Source of the DNA: Bacteroidales bacterium
Lineage (GTDB): Bacteria > Bacteroidota > Bacteroidia > Bacteroidales > P3
Length of the DNA stretch: 64,000 nucleotides
Direction: 5' to 3'
NCBI GenBank assembly: GCA_017618625.1
Contig: JAFZTV010000033.1
Coordinates: forward strand, 13,889-77,888
Shown: positions 24,770 through 32,943 of the stretch, piece by piece
How positions within the stretch are numbered: the first letter of the stretch is position 1
How the letters are laid out: each line of letters starts with the position of its first letter
The notes under the pieces: model-generated
The model's database searches: none
What the model saw: only the letters and a program-made list of their open reading frames with translations
Told to the model about the DNA's origin: nothing
Translations under genes and position numbers: made by a program

Positions 24770-24991
24770 TTATGGTGCCGTGCGGACAAATTGGGCATAA
24801 GTGACGGTTGGTTTTGTGTCGCTGGCCCGGCGGCGGATAAGACGATACGAAAAAGTGGAGCCAATCCATTCCACCTTATCCTGATGTAAGGCTTAGGCTC
24901 CTTGTGATAAATAAGGTTTCAATGAATCACTCCACTTGACCGTATCGTCTTTCAATACGTCCGAAATGGAAATCCATTTCCCGTTATTCAT
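24770..24991 (-). pseudogene. Small gene interrupted by an in-frame TAA
   Basis: From ATG 24989-24991 the frame reads MNNGKWISISDVLKDDTVKW then SDSLKPYLSQGA, hits TAA at 24893-24895, and continues in the same frame as ALHQDKVEWIGSTFSYRLIR then RRASDTKPTVTYAQFVRTAP to a second TAA at 24770-24772. Both halves look protein-like, so a 73-residue protein with a nonsense mutation is likely. A short 32-residue product is the alternative. I do not recognise the protein. A TATCTTTG promoter element lies 92 bp upstream. Confidence 0.5.
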
Positions 24992-25082
24992 TATCACAGA
25001 GTGAATTGCCTAAGTTCACATCAGATGAATAAAGCGAAAAATGCGCTTTCTCGGCAAACCATTACTCAGCGGTTTGCGATTG

Positions 25083-25090
25083 CAAAGATA
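25083..25090 (-). promoter_or_regulatory. Promoter -7 element (TATCTTTG)
   Basis: Reverse-strand TATCTTTG preceded by an AT-rich region and TTTTCAACTTT. It would transcribe the interrupted small gene at 24770-24991 and possibly the zinc-ribbon operon. A hairpin gcaaacc/ggtttgc lies just inside the transcript (about 25055-25078). Confidence 0.45.
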
Positions 25091-25208
25091 GGAAAAAAAG
25101 TTGAAAATTGAAAGTTGAAAGTTGAAACCGTCAGTCAGTGACCATGAGAGTTGTGGTCAGAAGTCGGTGGTGGTTTGGTTGAGTTGAATGTCGACTATGG
25201 GGAATATG

Positions 25209-25287
25209 CTTTTGCAAAAGTGAAAGTATGCGTAGGGTTCACTTCTTGAAAAGTGAAAAATGTAGGGAGCGCTTTTGCAAAAGTGAA
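25209..25287. repeat. Three ~31-bp repeats with palindromic cores
   Basis: cttttgcaaaagtgaa occurs at 25209-25224 and 25272-25287, and the related acttcttgaaaagtgaa lies midway at 25241-25257. Each core is a short palindrome (cttttgcaaaag; cacttcttgaaaagtg), separated by similar linkers ending gtaggg. The block is non-coding, in the 790-bp gap downstream of the kinase gene. Confidence 0.7.
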
Positions 25288-25412
25288 GACTTGCTTTTTC
25301 GAAATGTGTCTTTCCGCTCTATGGTTCCTCTATATGAAGTCTTTGCTTTTACAGGAAGAAAGCCGTCTGCAAAAACCTCGTTTCAAGACAGTGTGCAGGT
25401 TTGGTGGGACTG

Positions 25413-26738
25413 CTATTCACCGGTTCTTTTGAAGGTGATCCATCCGCCCATTTCTAACATATAGAGGGCTTCTCTTTCCATGTCGAAGTAGCAACTGAAG
25501 ACCTTCATTCCAGAGATCCGCTGTTCTTCGATGTCAATTTGGGTTATTTCGCCGTCATATAATAAGAGGTCGAAACGGCGGTAGGTTATATGGTTCCCAG
25601 AAATGACGATGCAACAGTGCATGGTGTCTAAGGCAGTCTCACGATGAAACTCCCATTGGCCTTGTGCCCATTCGATGACTCGCTCTGGAGAGAGGACCGG
25701 GGGATTTTGAATCTCGGGTTTGTAATTTTGACTTTCGGATGGGAGGGTTGGCACGGTCGGGGTGGATTCGTGGAGGCTTTGGGGGTGGTCGGAGTTTGCG
25801 GAGCTTTCGGAGTGTTTGGAGTATTCGGAGTATTCGGAGGGTTTGGGGTATTCGGAGGGTTCAGAGTGTTCGGATAGATTTTGGTTGTTGATGGTTGATT
25901 TGATGTTTTTTGTTTGGCTGAGGGTTATGTATAGTGCGATGAGGATGATGGAGAGAACGAGTGTCGCAATAAGGAGTGAATGAGAGCGTCGGTTGAGGGC
26001 TTTTCGCAGCTCTTCGACAGAGCGATAACGTTTGTCGGGTTGCTGCTTGCGGCAGCGTCGGCTGACACGATTCAAGGTACTCCAGCGCAAAGGCAACTCA
26101 TCAAGCATCACGCCTAATGAAAAGATGTCGCTGCGGAGGTCGGGCTTTGTGGTGTAGGCCAGTTCTGGTGCGGCATAGCGTGCGGTGCCGACGACGTTTT
26201 TTATAATGCTGAAAGTGTCATTGTCCGCAAGTCCAAAGTCTAGTAGTTTGATATGGTGCCCATTGTGGGTGATGAGCACGTTTGAGGGCTTGAGGTCTCG
26301 GTGTACGTATTGTTTGCTATGCAGGTATGAAAGCGCGTCGCAGAGCTCGTTGACGATACGCAGGGTCTCTTGCTTGTCGGGACGGACTCGAGAGAAATAC
26401 GAACCCCAGTCTTCCCCGTCGATAAACTCTTCTATGATGCAAAGTCCGAGACCCTCAACAGGTTCCATGCTGTGGGTCTTTGCAATGTTGGGATGATTGA
26501 GCTCTACCGAGATAAGGAACTCTTTGTGCAGGAGGTTCCGATATCCAATGGCATCGGCAACAGCGGGGTCAAGGCGCTTGAGCACAAACCATTGTCCGTA
26601 GCGCTTGGCTTTGAACACTTGGCTATAACCGTTCCTGCATTCTCCAAGGGGTTCAATATCGGTGAATTCGGCGGCTATGTTTTCGTGTCCGTCGATAAAA
26701 CCCGAGTTTTCAACGCTGTCGTACATGGATGACTTCAA
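25413..26738 (-). CDS. Hanks-type Ser/Thr protein kinase with membrane anchor
   Basis: 441 residues. The kinase domain (about 25-250) has the ATP lysine K54, Glu73, the catalytic HRDLKPSN (146-153), DFG (167-169), an activation loop with GTARYAAPE and SDIFSLGV. A membrane helix follows (about 254-275), then a Ser/Glu/Tyr/Pro low-complexity linker (286-330) encoded by DNA repeats of the tattcggag type, and a C-terminal beta-rich domain (355-441). The kinase faces the cytoplasm. The start overlaps the end of the upstream DNA-binding-like gene by 29 bp, suggesting a regulatory pair. Target unknown. Confidence 0.9.
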   Translation of the reverse strand: MKSSMYDSVENSGFIDGHENIAAEFTDIEPLGECRNGYSQVFKAKRYGQWFVLKRLDPAVADAIGYRNLLHKEFLISVELNHPNIAKTHSMEPVEGLGLCIIEEFIDGEDWGSYFSRVRPDKQETLRIVNELCDALSYLHSKQYVHRDLKPSNVLITHNGHHIKLLDFGLADNDTFSIIKNVVGTARYAAPELAYTTKPDLRSDIFSLGVMLDELPLRWSTLNRVSRRCRKQQPDKRYRSVEELRKALNRRSHSLLIATLVLSIILIALYITLSQTKNIKSTINNQNLSEHSEPSEYPKPSEYSEYSKHSESSANSDHPQSLHESTPTVPTLPSESQNYKPEIQNPPVLSPERVIEWAQGQWEFHRETALDTMHCCIVISGNHITYRRFDLLLYDGEITQIDIEEQRISGMKVFSCYFDMEREALYMLEMGGWITFKRTGE

Positions 26739-27288
26739 TATCGGTGATGCCTGTGCGGTAGCCTGCTACGTAACTGCGACCGTTGCCATATGTGCCACCT
26801 GGAGGACATACGTCGGTGAAATAGGCGGCGGAACCATCGGTGAACTGGAGAGTTTTGAACGTATCGCCGATTTTGAGTTTGGCGTGTTGCACTTCCTCCA
26901 CTACAAATCGGTAGTCACCAAGGTAGCGTGCCACGCAGTGGCGGTCGGGAGACCATAAAAAACGGACTTTGTCTCCTGGGGTGAGTTGTTCTGTTTTAAG
27001 CGTGGCTCCTTTTATGAATTGCGACTGGGATGCGGGTGTTGCGCAGAAGTCTCCCCATCCTTTATAACCAAGCCATCTTGTAAGAATAGAGAGAGTGGAC
27101 TTGGAGATGTCTGTCTCACTTTTGACGTAACCGAACAATCGTTTAAGTGTGGAGGCGGAGACGCTTTCCCCGATATCGACATTTATTGTAAGCGAAAGTC
27201 GGTTGAAATCAGACGGGCTTTCCATAGTAGCTCCAAATTTTCCGACCAGCTCGCCACACAGGCGTTCATATGGTTTGTTGTCTTGCAT
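26710..27288 (-). CDS. Small partner of the kinase, possible DNA-binding protein
   Basis: 192 residues. The N-terminal half contains ESVSASTLKRLFGYVKS, then SKSTLSILTRWLGYKGWGDF, a pattern frequent in Bacteroidota proteins that look like divergent helix-turn-helix regulators. The C-terminal half (about 100-192) is beta-rich with LTPGDKVRFLWSPDRHC...LKIGDTFKTLQFTDG. I know no assigned function. Overlap with the kinase gene points to a joint role. A TACTTTTG promoter element lies 73 bp upstream. Confidence 0.7.
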   Translation of the reverse strand: MQDNKPYERLCGELVGKFGATMESPSDFNRLSLTINVDIGESVSASTLKRLFGYVKSETDISKSTLSILTRWLGYKGWGDFCATPASQSQFIKGATLKTEQLTPGDKVRFLWSPDRHCVARYLGDYRFVVEEVQHAKLKIGDTFKTLQFTDGSAAYFTDVCPPGGTYGNGRSYVAGYRTGITDIEVIHVRQR

Positions 27289-27360
27289 GTTAAATAGGGT
27301 TGTCGATTAATCCATCCTTCCCGCAACTCACGGTAAGTCAAAAACTCTCGTAAGCGGTTG

Positions 27361-27368
27361 CAAAAGTA
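27361..27368 (-). promoter_or_regulatory. Promoter for the regulator-kinase operon (TACTTTTG)
   Basis: Reverse-strand TACTTTTG with CTTGTTT about 18 bp upstream, a good fit to the Bacteroidota -33/-7 arrangement. Confidence 0.6.
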
Positions 27369-27442
27369 ATAAAAATTTGGAAACAAGCAAATTCGGCAGC
27401 TGCTACTCTCCGAGTGTGCAATCATCGCCCCCTGCGGTCACC

Positions 27443-27806
27443 AACTTTTAAGCAAAGCGACAAAAGATTTTCGTATTTTTTCGACCTTTTCGCACCCTTT
27501 CGCAATAATACACAAAAACCCTTTTCGTGATTTTCGTGTTTTTCGATGTTTTAAAACAACCCAGCGCAAGCACACTTTTAAGCGAAGCGACAAAAGGTTT
27601 TCGCATATTTTCGCACCCTTTCGCAATCAAAACAACCTACTTAAGCGAATCACAAGTTTTTTCGTGTCTTTCGTGTTTTTCGATGTTTAAAAACAACCCA
27701 GCGCAAGCACACTTTTAAGCGAAGCGACAAAAGGTTTTCGCACCCTTTCGCAATAATACACAAAAAACCTTTTCGTGATTTTCGTGTTTTTCGATGTTAA
27801 AAACAG
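27443..27806. repeat. Three degenerate copies of a ~130-bp non-coding repeat
   Basis: Copies start at about 27443, 27574 and 27711. Each opens with acttttaagcRaagcgacaa and contains ttcgcaccctttcgcaa, ttttcgtgttttt(c)gatgtt and, in the first two, acaacccagcgcaagcac. The middle copy carries an insertion (acaacctacttaagcgaatcacaag) and the third lacks its end. It fills most of the 630-bp gap between the AAA gene and the kinase operon; frames are open on both strands only because the repeat lacks stops. Confidence 0.85.
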
Positions 27807-27927
27807 CTGCCATGATGTGGCTGTAGGTCTGATTCAAGTAGCTGTATATTAATCTCAACAGCTGTCTGTGCGGATTGTATAATCCATATCAAGGGAATGA
27901 GACTTTAAATCGAATTACACACAGGAC

Positions 27928-29094
27928 TTACCCTTTTACAATTTTTCCTGCCCATAGGCGAGGTAGAAATTGTTTTACTGGCCAGACCTCCACGTCGTTG
28001 AGTTTTCGAGGTTGTTCTTCCATCGACAACAGTATCAGCTTCGCATTGGGATGCTCCTCGCCAAAGGCTTTAAGCCCCTTGGTGTCGGCTGAGACGACAT
28101 GCTCGGACGATTTCACTTCTATTGCGACCTCCACTTGAGCTGTCGCTGTATCGCTAATGAGCGCATCCACCTCGTATTTATTGTCGAGCGTACGCCAGTA
28201 GGTGAGCGTTTTGCTCTCGCCGTGCCTGTAGGAGAGAAAGGCTCGTAGCTCCTGGATGATTAGATGCTCAAGCGCGTGGCCGTAGTGGTCGGTACCGGGC
28301 CGTAGAGGGCTGCGGTGAAGCAGGTGGTTCGGTATCGCAACGTCGAAGTAATAAAACTTTGGTGACTGTATCAGTCTGCGTTTTACGTTTTTGGAGTAGG
28401 CAGGCAGATAAAAACCCAGCATGGTCTCTTCAAGTATGGAGAAATATTCCTTCACCGTCTTGGATGAGACGCCGCAATCCTGGGCTATATTGCTGTAGTT
28501 TACAATTTCAGTGTTGCACATGGCGGCGACTAGCAGAAATCGGGTGAAGGCGTCCAGCTGGCGCACGACGGCCTCCTCTATAATCTCCTGCTGCAGATAG
28601 TCACCGATATAGGCTTGCAGTCGTTTCGAAGGGTCGTCCGACAGGTAGTGGCGTGGCAGCAGGCCGTTGTTCAGGGCACGGTTAATGTCGAAGTCGGGAA
28701 TCTCGGCGCTCACAAGTGGGAACAGTGTGCAGCGTAATGCCCGACCACCCAATAGGTTGGCTCCGCTTCGGCGTAGTTTGCGGGCACTTGAGCCGCTCAG
28801 GATGAACCTCAACCCTCGGTTTTCGATGAGCCAGTGCACCTCGTCGAGCAAAGAGGGGACTTTCTGCACTTCGTCAATAATCACGATTTCGCCTTCGTCC
28901 ATCATCTCGCACTCTTCACGCAACAAAGCAGGACGAAGCTGGAATGCCATCCGCACATCGGATTTCAGAAGGTCGTATAGTTTGACTTTGGGGAAGAGAG
29001 TCTTTAGAAGCGTGCTCTTTCCCGTCTGACGGCTGCCCCACAGGAATAGACTGTCATTTTTAATTTCATTCAGGTCTAATAATCGTTCAAGCAT
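27928..29094 (-). CDS. AAA ATPase with DUF4143
   Basis: 388 residues. Walker A is WGSRQTGKST (19-28), Walker B EIVIIDEVQK (about 69-78), and sensor-type LSGSSARKL follows. The C-terminal half is DUF4143, ending in a nuclease-like core (YWRTLDNKYEVDALI...VEVAIEVKSS) of the PD-(D/E)XK type. These single-gene ATPases are very common and mobile in Bacteroidales; their function is unknown. It has its own promoter element 21 bp upstream and is flanked by repeats on one side and a long non-coding gap on the other. Confidence 0.92.
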   Translation of the reverse strand: MLERLLDLNEIKNDSLFLWGSRQTGKSTLLKTLFPKVKLYDLLKSDVRMAFQLRPALLREECEMMDEGEIVIIDEVQKVPSLLDEVHWLIENRGLRFILSGSSARKLRRSGANLLGGRALRCTLFPLVSAEIPDFDINRALNNGLLPRHYLSDDPSKRLQAYIGDYLQQEIIEEAVVRQLDAFTRFLLVAAMCNTEIVNYSNIAQDCGVSSKTVKEYFSILEETMLGFYLPAYSKNVKRRLIQSPKFYYFDVAIPNHLLHRSPLRPGTDHYGHALEHLIIQELRAFLSYRHGESKTLTYWRTLDNKYEVDALISDTATAQVEVAIEVKSSEHVVSADTKGLKAFGEEHPNAKLILLSMEEQPRKLNDVEVWPVKQFLPRLWAGKIVKG

Positions 29095-29114
29095 GATTTA
29101 CGTATTTGCGAGTG

Positions 29115-29122
29115 CAAAGATA
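29115..29122 (-). promoter_or_regulatory. Promoter -7 element for the AAA/DUF4143 gene
   Basis: Reverse-strand TATCTTTG ending 21 bp before the ATG, implying a leader of about 15 nt. Confidence 0.5.
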
Positions 29123-29470
29123 CTCATTTTAAGTTGAATTATGCAAGAAAAAGTGCAGAAAATCTGACTTGCTACTTCCGATATTCAGCGAAAATCTGAA
29201 GTACTGCTTCAGTTTTTATTTGATTTTAGGTAAAAATAAACCGATAAATAATCGGTATCAGAGGCCTGTGTGTCGTGGCTTTAGGGAAGGTTGGATTCCT
29301 TCCCCATACATCATCTATTCAGCTATTCAAAGTATCAACTCCGAGTATAGTTATATTCTAATATTTCGTTTTTTTGTGTTGCACTTCCAAGCTGAATTTA
29401 AATAGCAGCGTTTATGGACGTCAGCACAAGTTTTTAGTTTTAAGTTTTTGTGGGGAATTGTTGATAGTTT

Positions 29471-29523
29471 ACAAAAAAATGAACGAATAAAAACGACTAT
29501 ATCACAAAAAAATGAACGAATAA
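29471..29523. repeat. Exact 20-bp direct repeat pair, 33 bp apart
   Basis: acaaaaaaatgaacgaataa occurs at 29471-29490 and 29504-29523. The centre-to-centre distance is 33 bp, about three helical turns. No gene is evident in the surrounding 29095-29921 gap apart from the 11-bp array. Confidence 0.9.
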
Positions 29524-29576
29524 TCATTAGTCCTGGACATTTTTATGAACATAAGGTGGCAAAATTTGACTGGCAA

Positions 29577-29807
29577 ACCACAATAGGCGCCTGGTAAAAG
29601 CGGAGTAGGAGCAGCCTAGGCACAGAATAGGTCCAAGGTAGGGTCTGTATTGGGTCTGTATAGGATCTGTATAGGGTCTGTATAGGTCTTAAGTAAGACA
29701 AAAGTAGGTAAAAAGTAGGACAAAAGTAAAAGAAAACTAAAACAAAAGTAAAGCAAAAGTAGGAGAAATGTAAAAAGAAATCTAGTACAAATGTAGGAGA
29801 AAAGTAA
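29577..29807. repeat. 11-bp periodic array, 21 units
   Basis: 231 bp divide into 21 units of 11 bp. Examples are accacaatagg, agcggagtagg, gtctgtatagg and acaaaagtagg. A TA step recurs at positions 8-9 of nearly every unit (one unit has TT; the last three are shifted by one base). Unit bodies drift from gtctgta-types to acaaaag-types. Open frames across it are a by-product of the period; I do not regard them as genes. Confidence 0.9.
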
Positions 29808-29921
29808 CACACTTTATAGTAAAAGCAGTTACCTTATTCATAATTCCGTTGTTGCGGGGATGCTATACGCAACTATTAGAGATGGGTATTCTCAATCACC
29901 AAGTTTATCTGACTGGATTGT

Positions 29922-30848
29922 TTAGTTGAACACATGGTCGCCGACTTCTTCGACCGATGCGGGGAGATAGGTGGTGGAGAGTTGCTCGCAGCCCCAGAAA
30001 CACCAGCTTCCCACATGCCTCAACCCCTGCGGAAACCGCACCGTCTCCAGCGACGAACACCCGCAGAACACCGCGTCGCCCACATGCTCCAAACCATCAG
30101 GCAACACCACCTCCGTCAGCGACCTGCAATCCATGAACGCATTGTCTCCTATAAACCGCAGTCCACTCGGCAGCCGTAGCGTCGCCATTGAGTGGCAATC
30201 CCCGAACGCCCTCTGCCGTATCGTATCCACCCCCTCCGGCAACCGCACCGCACCCAAAGTCGAACACCCATAGAACGCCTCATATTGTACGGTCTTCAAA
30301 CTGTCAGGGAACTTCACATCCTTCAAGCTCCGGCAACGACGGAACGCACAGTCGCCGATAACTCTCACCCCCGACGGTATGTTGACTCTAGTCAGATTGT
30401 CGCAATGAGAGAAAAGACTCTGCGGTACCTCCTTCAGCCCCGCCGGCAGATGCGCACGCGTAATCCCGGTACAACGTTTGAAAACCCCACGGCCGACGAC
30501 CTCTATCCTGTCGTCAATCGTAACCTCGGTAATATCCTCGCACCGTTTAAATGCCTTCTTCCGTATCGACTCCACCGCAAAAGTCTGCCCGTGATAAGAG
30601 ACCCGCCCCGGAATAACCAGCGGTCCAGCCTGATAGTGGAGGTTGTCATTGAAACCAAAAAGCTGCACGCTGTTGGTGTTTGCGTTGACCACAACATACT
30701 TCAGCGTCTGCCCCGACGGGCACTCGGCACGTATAGTGTCCCCATAGAAGAACTCCTCAGCATCCGAATGTCCGTGACAAGAAACCAACATAAGGCCGAA
30801 ACAAATGGCCAACGGGAAAACAATAAGCGATAGTATTTTAGTCTTCAC
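29922..30848 (-). CDS. BspA-type leucine-rich repeat lipoprotein
   Basis: 308 residues. A lipoprotein signal (ICFGLMLVSC, acceptor Cys about 24) is followed by a short domain and about eight LRR_5 repeats of ~23 residues with the pattern AFxxCxxLxxVxLPxGLxxIGxxAF (for example AFRRCRSLKDVKFPDSLKTV). BspA-like proteins are surface adhesins or binding scaffolds in oral and gut Bacteroidales. Expected on the outer membrane surface or in the periplasm. It ends with an intact last repeat (EEVGDHVFN), so it is short but apparently complete. Confidence 0.85.
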   Translation of the reverse strand: MKTKILSLIVFPLAICFGLMLVSCHGHSDAEEFFYGDTIRAECPSGQTLKYVVVNANTNSVQLFGFNDNLHYQAGPLVIPGRVSYHGQTFAVESIRKKAFKRCEDITEVTIDDRIEVVGRGVFKRCTGITRAHLPAGLKEVPQSLFSHCDNLTRVNIPSGVRVIGDCAFRRCRSLKDVKFPDSLKTVQYEAFYGCSTLGAVRLPEGVDTIRQRAFGDCHSMATLRLPSGLRFIGDNAFMDCRSLTEVVLPDGLEHVGDAVFCGCSSLETVRFPQGLRHVGSWCFWGCEQLSTTYLPASVEEVGDHVFN

Positions 30849-30863
30849 AGCAGAAAGCGTTTT

Positions 30864-32027
30864 TTAGAAAGCATTTTTTAATTTTTCCAAAGCCAGTGAA
30901 AGTGTCGCACGCGGACATCCAATATTGATACGGAAACAGTTGCGGTGAGCGTCGCCGCCAAAAGAGGTGCCGTCGTTGAGTGCAAGTCCAGCCACGTCTT
31001 GAATACGTCGCAACGACTCCTCGTGGCTGAACCCATACTCGGAGAAATCGAGCCACACAAGGAACGAAGCTTCCGGAATGACGGCTTTGACCAGTGGCAT
31101 ATTGGACGTCAGATACTCGCGTGTGTATTCGGCGTTAGCCTTGAGATACTGCAGCATCTGTCCAAGCCACTCCTCGCCATGACGGAAAGCCGCCTCGGCA
31201 CCCACGAAGGCAAAGACATTGCCGCCGGCAACACCGTAGTTGTCAAGATAGGCGTGGAACCGCGACCGCAGCTCGGGGTTGTGCGTGTAGGACACCGAAC
31301 TGGAAAGACCTGCTATGTTGAACGTCTTGCTGGGAGCCATGAACATGATGGATATGGCGGCTGCGGTGGCACTGACAGTTGGAAACGAGGTATGGCGGTG
31401 TGGCGGCAGCGTAAGGTCGGCATGGATTTCGTCGGAAATAACCAAAAGACCGTGACGGGCACAGATGTCGGCAATGCGACGCAGAGTGTCGGGCGACCAT
31501 ACCGTACCGCCTGGGTTGTGAGGATTAGAGAGGATAAGGAGCTTGCAGCCGGCAGCATGTTGCTCAAAACTGTCGAAATCTATCTCGAAACGTCCGTCCT
31601 TGATGACAAGCGGGCACTTGACAAGGCGACGGCCAGAAGAAGACGGGATATTCAGAAACGGCGGATATACAGGAGTTGTAACAAGGATACCGTCGCCAGG
31701 CGAAGTGAACGCCTGTACCACAAAAGAGATGCCAGCCACGATGCCCGGAATGAAATGCAGTTCTTCGGCTGTAGCCGAGATACCATAGCGACGGCCGAGC
31801 CAACCGATGACGACGTCGAAGTATGACTGTGGAGGCCAATGGTATCCAAGCACGGGGTGGTCGAGTCGCGTGCGGAGTGCCTCGATGACACAGTCGGGCG
31901 ACTGGAAATCCATGTCGGCGACCCACATAGGCAGCAGGTCGTCACGATGGAAGAAATGGTTGAGCCCGTCGTGTTTGACGCAGTCGGTGTTGCGACGAGA
32001 AAGCGGATGGTCGAAATCGTAGGTCAT
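30864..32027 (-). CDS. PatB/MalY-type cystathionine beta-lyase (C-S lyase)
   Basis: 387 residues, fold type I PLP enzyme. Key blocks: PMWVADMDF (33-41), GYHWPP, the NPHNPGG substrate loop, ISDEIHADL (PLP-ring Asp), and the PLP lysine in APSKTFNIAGL, typical of the MalY/PatB subgroup. It cleaves C-S bonds of cystathionine or cysteine conjugates. It lies 15 bp upstream of the LRR gene but is otherwise unrelated to it. The tRNA-Ser terminator hairpin precedes it. Confidence 0.9.
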   Translation of the reverse strand: MTYDFDHPLSRRNTDCVKHDGLNHFFHRDDLLPMWVADMDFQSPDCVIEALRTRLDHPVLGYHWPPQSYFDVVIGWLGRRYGISATAEELHFIPGIVAGISFVVQAFTSPGDGILVTTPVYPPFLNIPSSSGRRLVKCPLVIKDGRFEIDFDSFEQHAAGCKLLILSNPHNPGGTVWSPDTLRRIADICARHGLLVISDEIHADLTLPPHRHTSFPTVSATAAAISIMFMAPSKTFNIAGLSSSVSYTHNPELRSRFHAYLDNYGVAGGNVFAFVGAEAAFRHGEEWLGQMLQYLKANAEYTREYLTSNMPLVKAVIPEASFLVWLDFSEYGFSHEESLRRIQDVAGLALNDGTSFGGDAHRNCFRINIGCPRATLSLALEKLKNAF

Positions 32028-32092
32028 TGTTTTTGTTGATATGTTGCCCGTTGATATGTTTTATGTTAGTGGGTTGGGGTGTTGGGTTATGT

Positions 32093-32134
32093 GAAACGCC
32101 GCAGGAAGTTCTCATCACTTGCCTGCGGCGTTTC
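32093..32134 (-). terminator. Perfect 13-bp hairpin downstream of tRNA-Ser
   Basis: gaaacgccgcagg and cctgcggcgtttc pair without mismatch around a 16-nt loop, five bases after the tRNA 3' end. It is most likely the tRNA terminator, although only a weak T-run follows. Confidence 0.7.
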
Positions 32135-32138
32135 TCTG

Positions 32139-32228
32139 GCGGAAAGGAGGGGATTCGAACCCCTGAAGCGCTTTTAACGCTTACTCGCTTTCCAGGCGGG
32201 CCTCTTCAACCACTCGAGCACCTTTCCG
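32139..32228 (-). tRNA. tRNA-Ser (anticodon GGA)
   Basis: 90 nt on the minus strand with 5' CGGAAAG and matching 3' CTTTCCG, D-arm GCTCGAGTGGTTGAAGAGGC, anticodon loop CTGGAAA, a long class II variable arm (GCGAGTAAGCGTTAAAAGCGCTT) and T-arm GGGGTTCGAATCCCC. CCA is not encoded. Confidence 0.95.
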
Positions 32229-32312
32229 TTTTGCTTTATTTATGAGGGCATGGCACCCTTTGAAAGCGTTTGCAAAAATACAACTTTTTTTGAGATGAGG
32301 CGAAAAAATATA

Positions 32313-32555
32313 TCACGGCACCGGGTCAAAGCCCGAACCGCCCCATGGCGTGCACCGCAATATGCGCTTGAAAGCCAGCCATCCGCCCTTCAGCGGACCG
32401 TATTTCTTTATTGCTTCGACGGCATACTGCGAGCATGTGGGGGTGTAACGGCACACTGGCGGAAAAAGCGGAGAGATGCACTTGCGGTAGAACCAAATCA
32501 ACCCGAGCATCACACTGGCTACAGCCTTACTTATGGTCTTCAGCACCCGTCTCAT
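32313..32555 (-). CDS. yidD: Membrane protein insertion efficiency factor YidD
   Basis: 80 residues, normal family size. The conserved stretch runs [47 protein letters not shown] and [11 protein letters not shown]. It assists YidC-dependent membrane insertion at the inner membrane face. The start overlaps the end of rnpA by 29 bp, the usual coupling. Confidence 0.95.
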   Translation of the reverse strand: MRRVLKTISKAVASVMLGLIWFYRKCISPLFPPVCRYTPTCSQYAVEAIKKYGPLKGGWLAFKRILRCTPWGGSGFDPVP

Positions 32556-32943
32556 GGCTCAACTCTTTAATCAGGCGCTCGACGATGGTGTCGAAGCGCT
32601 TCATCGCCTGGTGGAAGTCAGGCAACTGGCTGTCGATATAACTCAGCGACAAAAGCAACGGCTCAGCCCCTGTCTCGGACAAACGTTGGTAGAGGTTCAC
32701 CTTGTGCAGACGGTAACACTCGCGCGTCACCCGCTTCACACGGTTGCGGTCAACCGCATGCTTGAAACGCCGCTTCGTGACGGTCACAAGCACCCTCACA
32801 GGCGGCACTTCAGACGAAGGCTCCTCCCCTGCCGCCACCCAACGCACACTATAGGGAAAGCACACAAAACCATGCCCCTCTTCAAAAAGACGGGCAATCT
32901 GCTTGCGACTGGAGAGCCGCTCCGATTTACTCAGAGTGTTCAC
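32527..32943 (-). CDS. rnpA: Ribonuclease P protein component
   Basis: 138 residues with [18 protein letters not shown] at the start and the RNA-binding hallmark [20 protein letters not shown]. It forms RNase P with the catalytic RNA, for tRNA 5' processing. It overlaps the upstream uroporphyrinogen synthase gene by 4 bp and the downstream yidD by 29 bp. No rpmH lies next to it, as is usual in Bacteroidota. Confidence 0.95.
   Translation of the reverse strand: MNTLSKSERLSSRKQIARLFEEGHGFVCFPYSVRWVAAGEEPSSEVPPVRVLVTVTKRRFKHAVDRNRVKRVTRECYRLHKVNLYQRLSETGAEPLLLSLSYIDSQLPDFHQAMKRFDTIVERLIKELSHETGAEDHK

Noticed and set aside
24841..24955. Inverted repeat gacgatacg...gtggag / ctccac...cgtatcgtc as an RNA stem or mobile-element end
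   Set aside because: It coincides with the interrupted small coding frame and has several mismatches; the coding explanation fits better.
27928..29094. Toxin-antitoxin or restriction system around the AAA/DUF4143 ATPase
   Set aside because: No partner gene lies next to it; stand-alone DUF4143 ATPases are common.
29543..29812. 89-residue Phe/Leu-rich minus-strand frame
   Set aside because: It is produced by the 11-bp periodic array; composition repeats with the array and no start signal is present.
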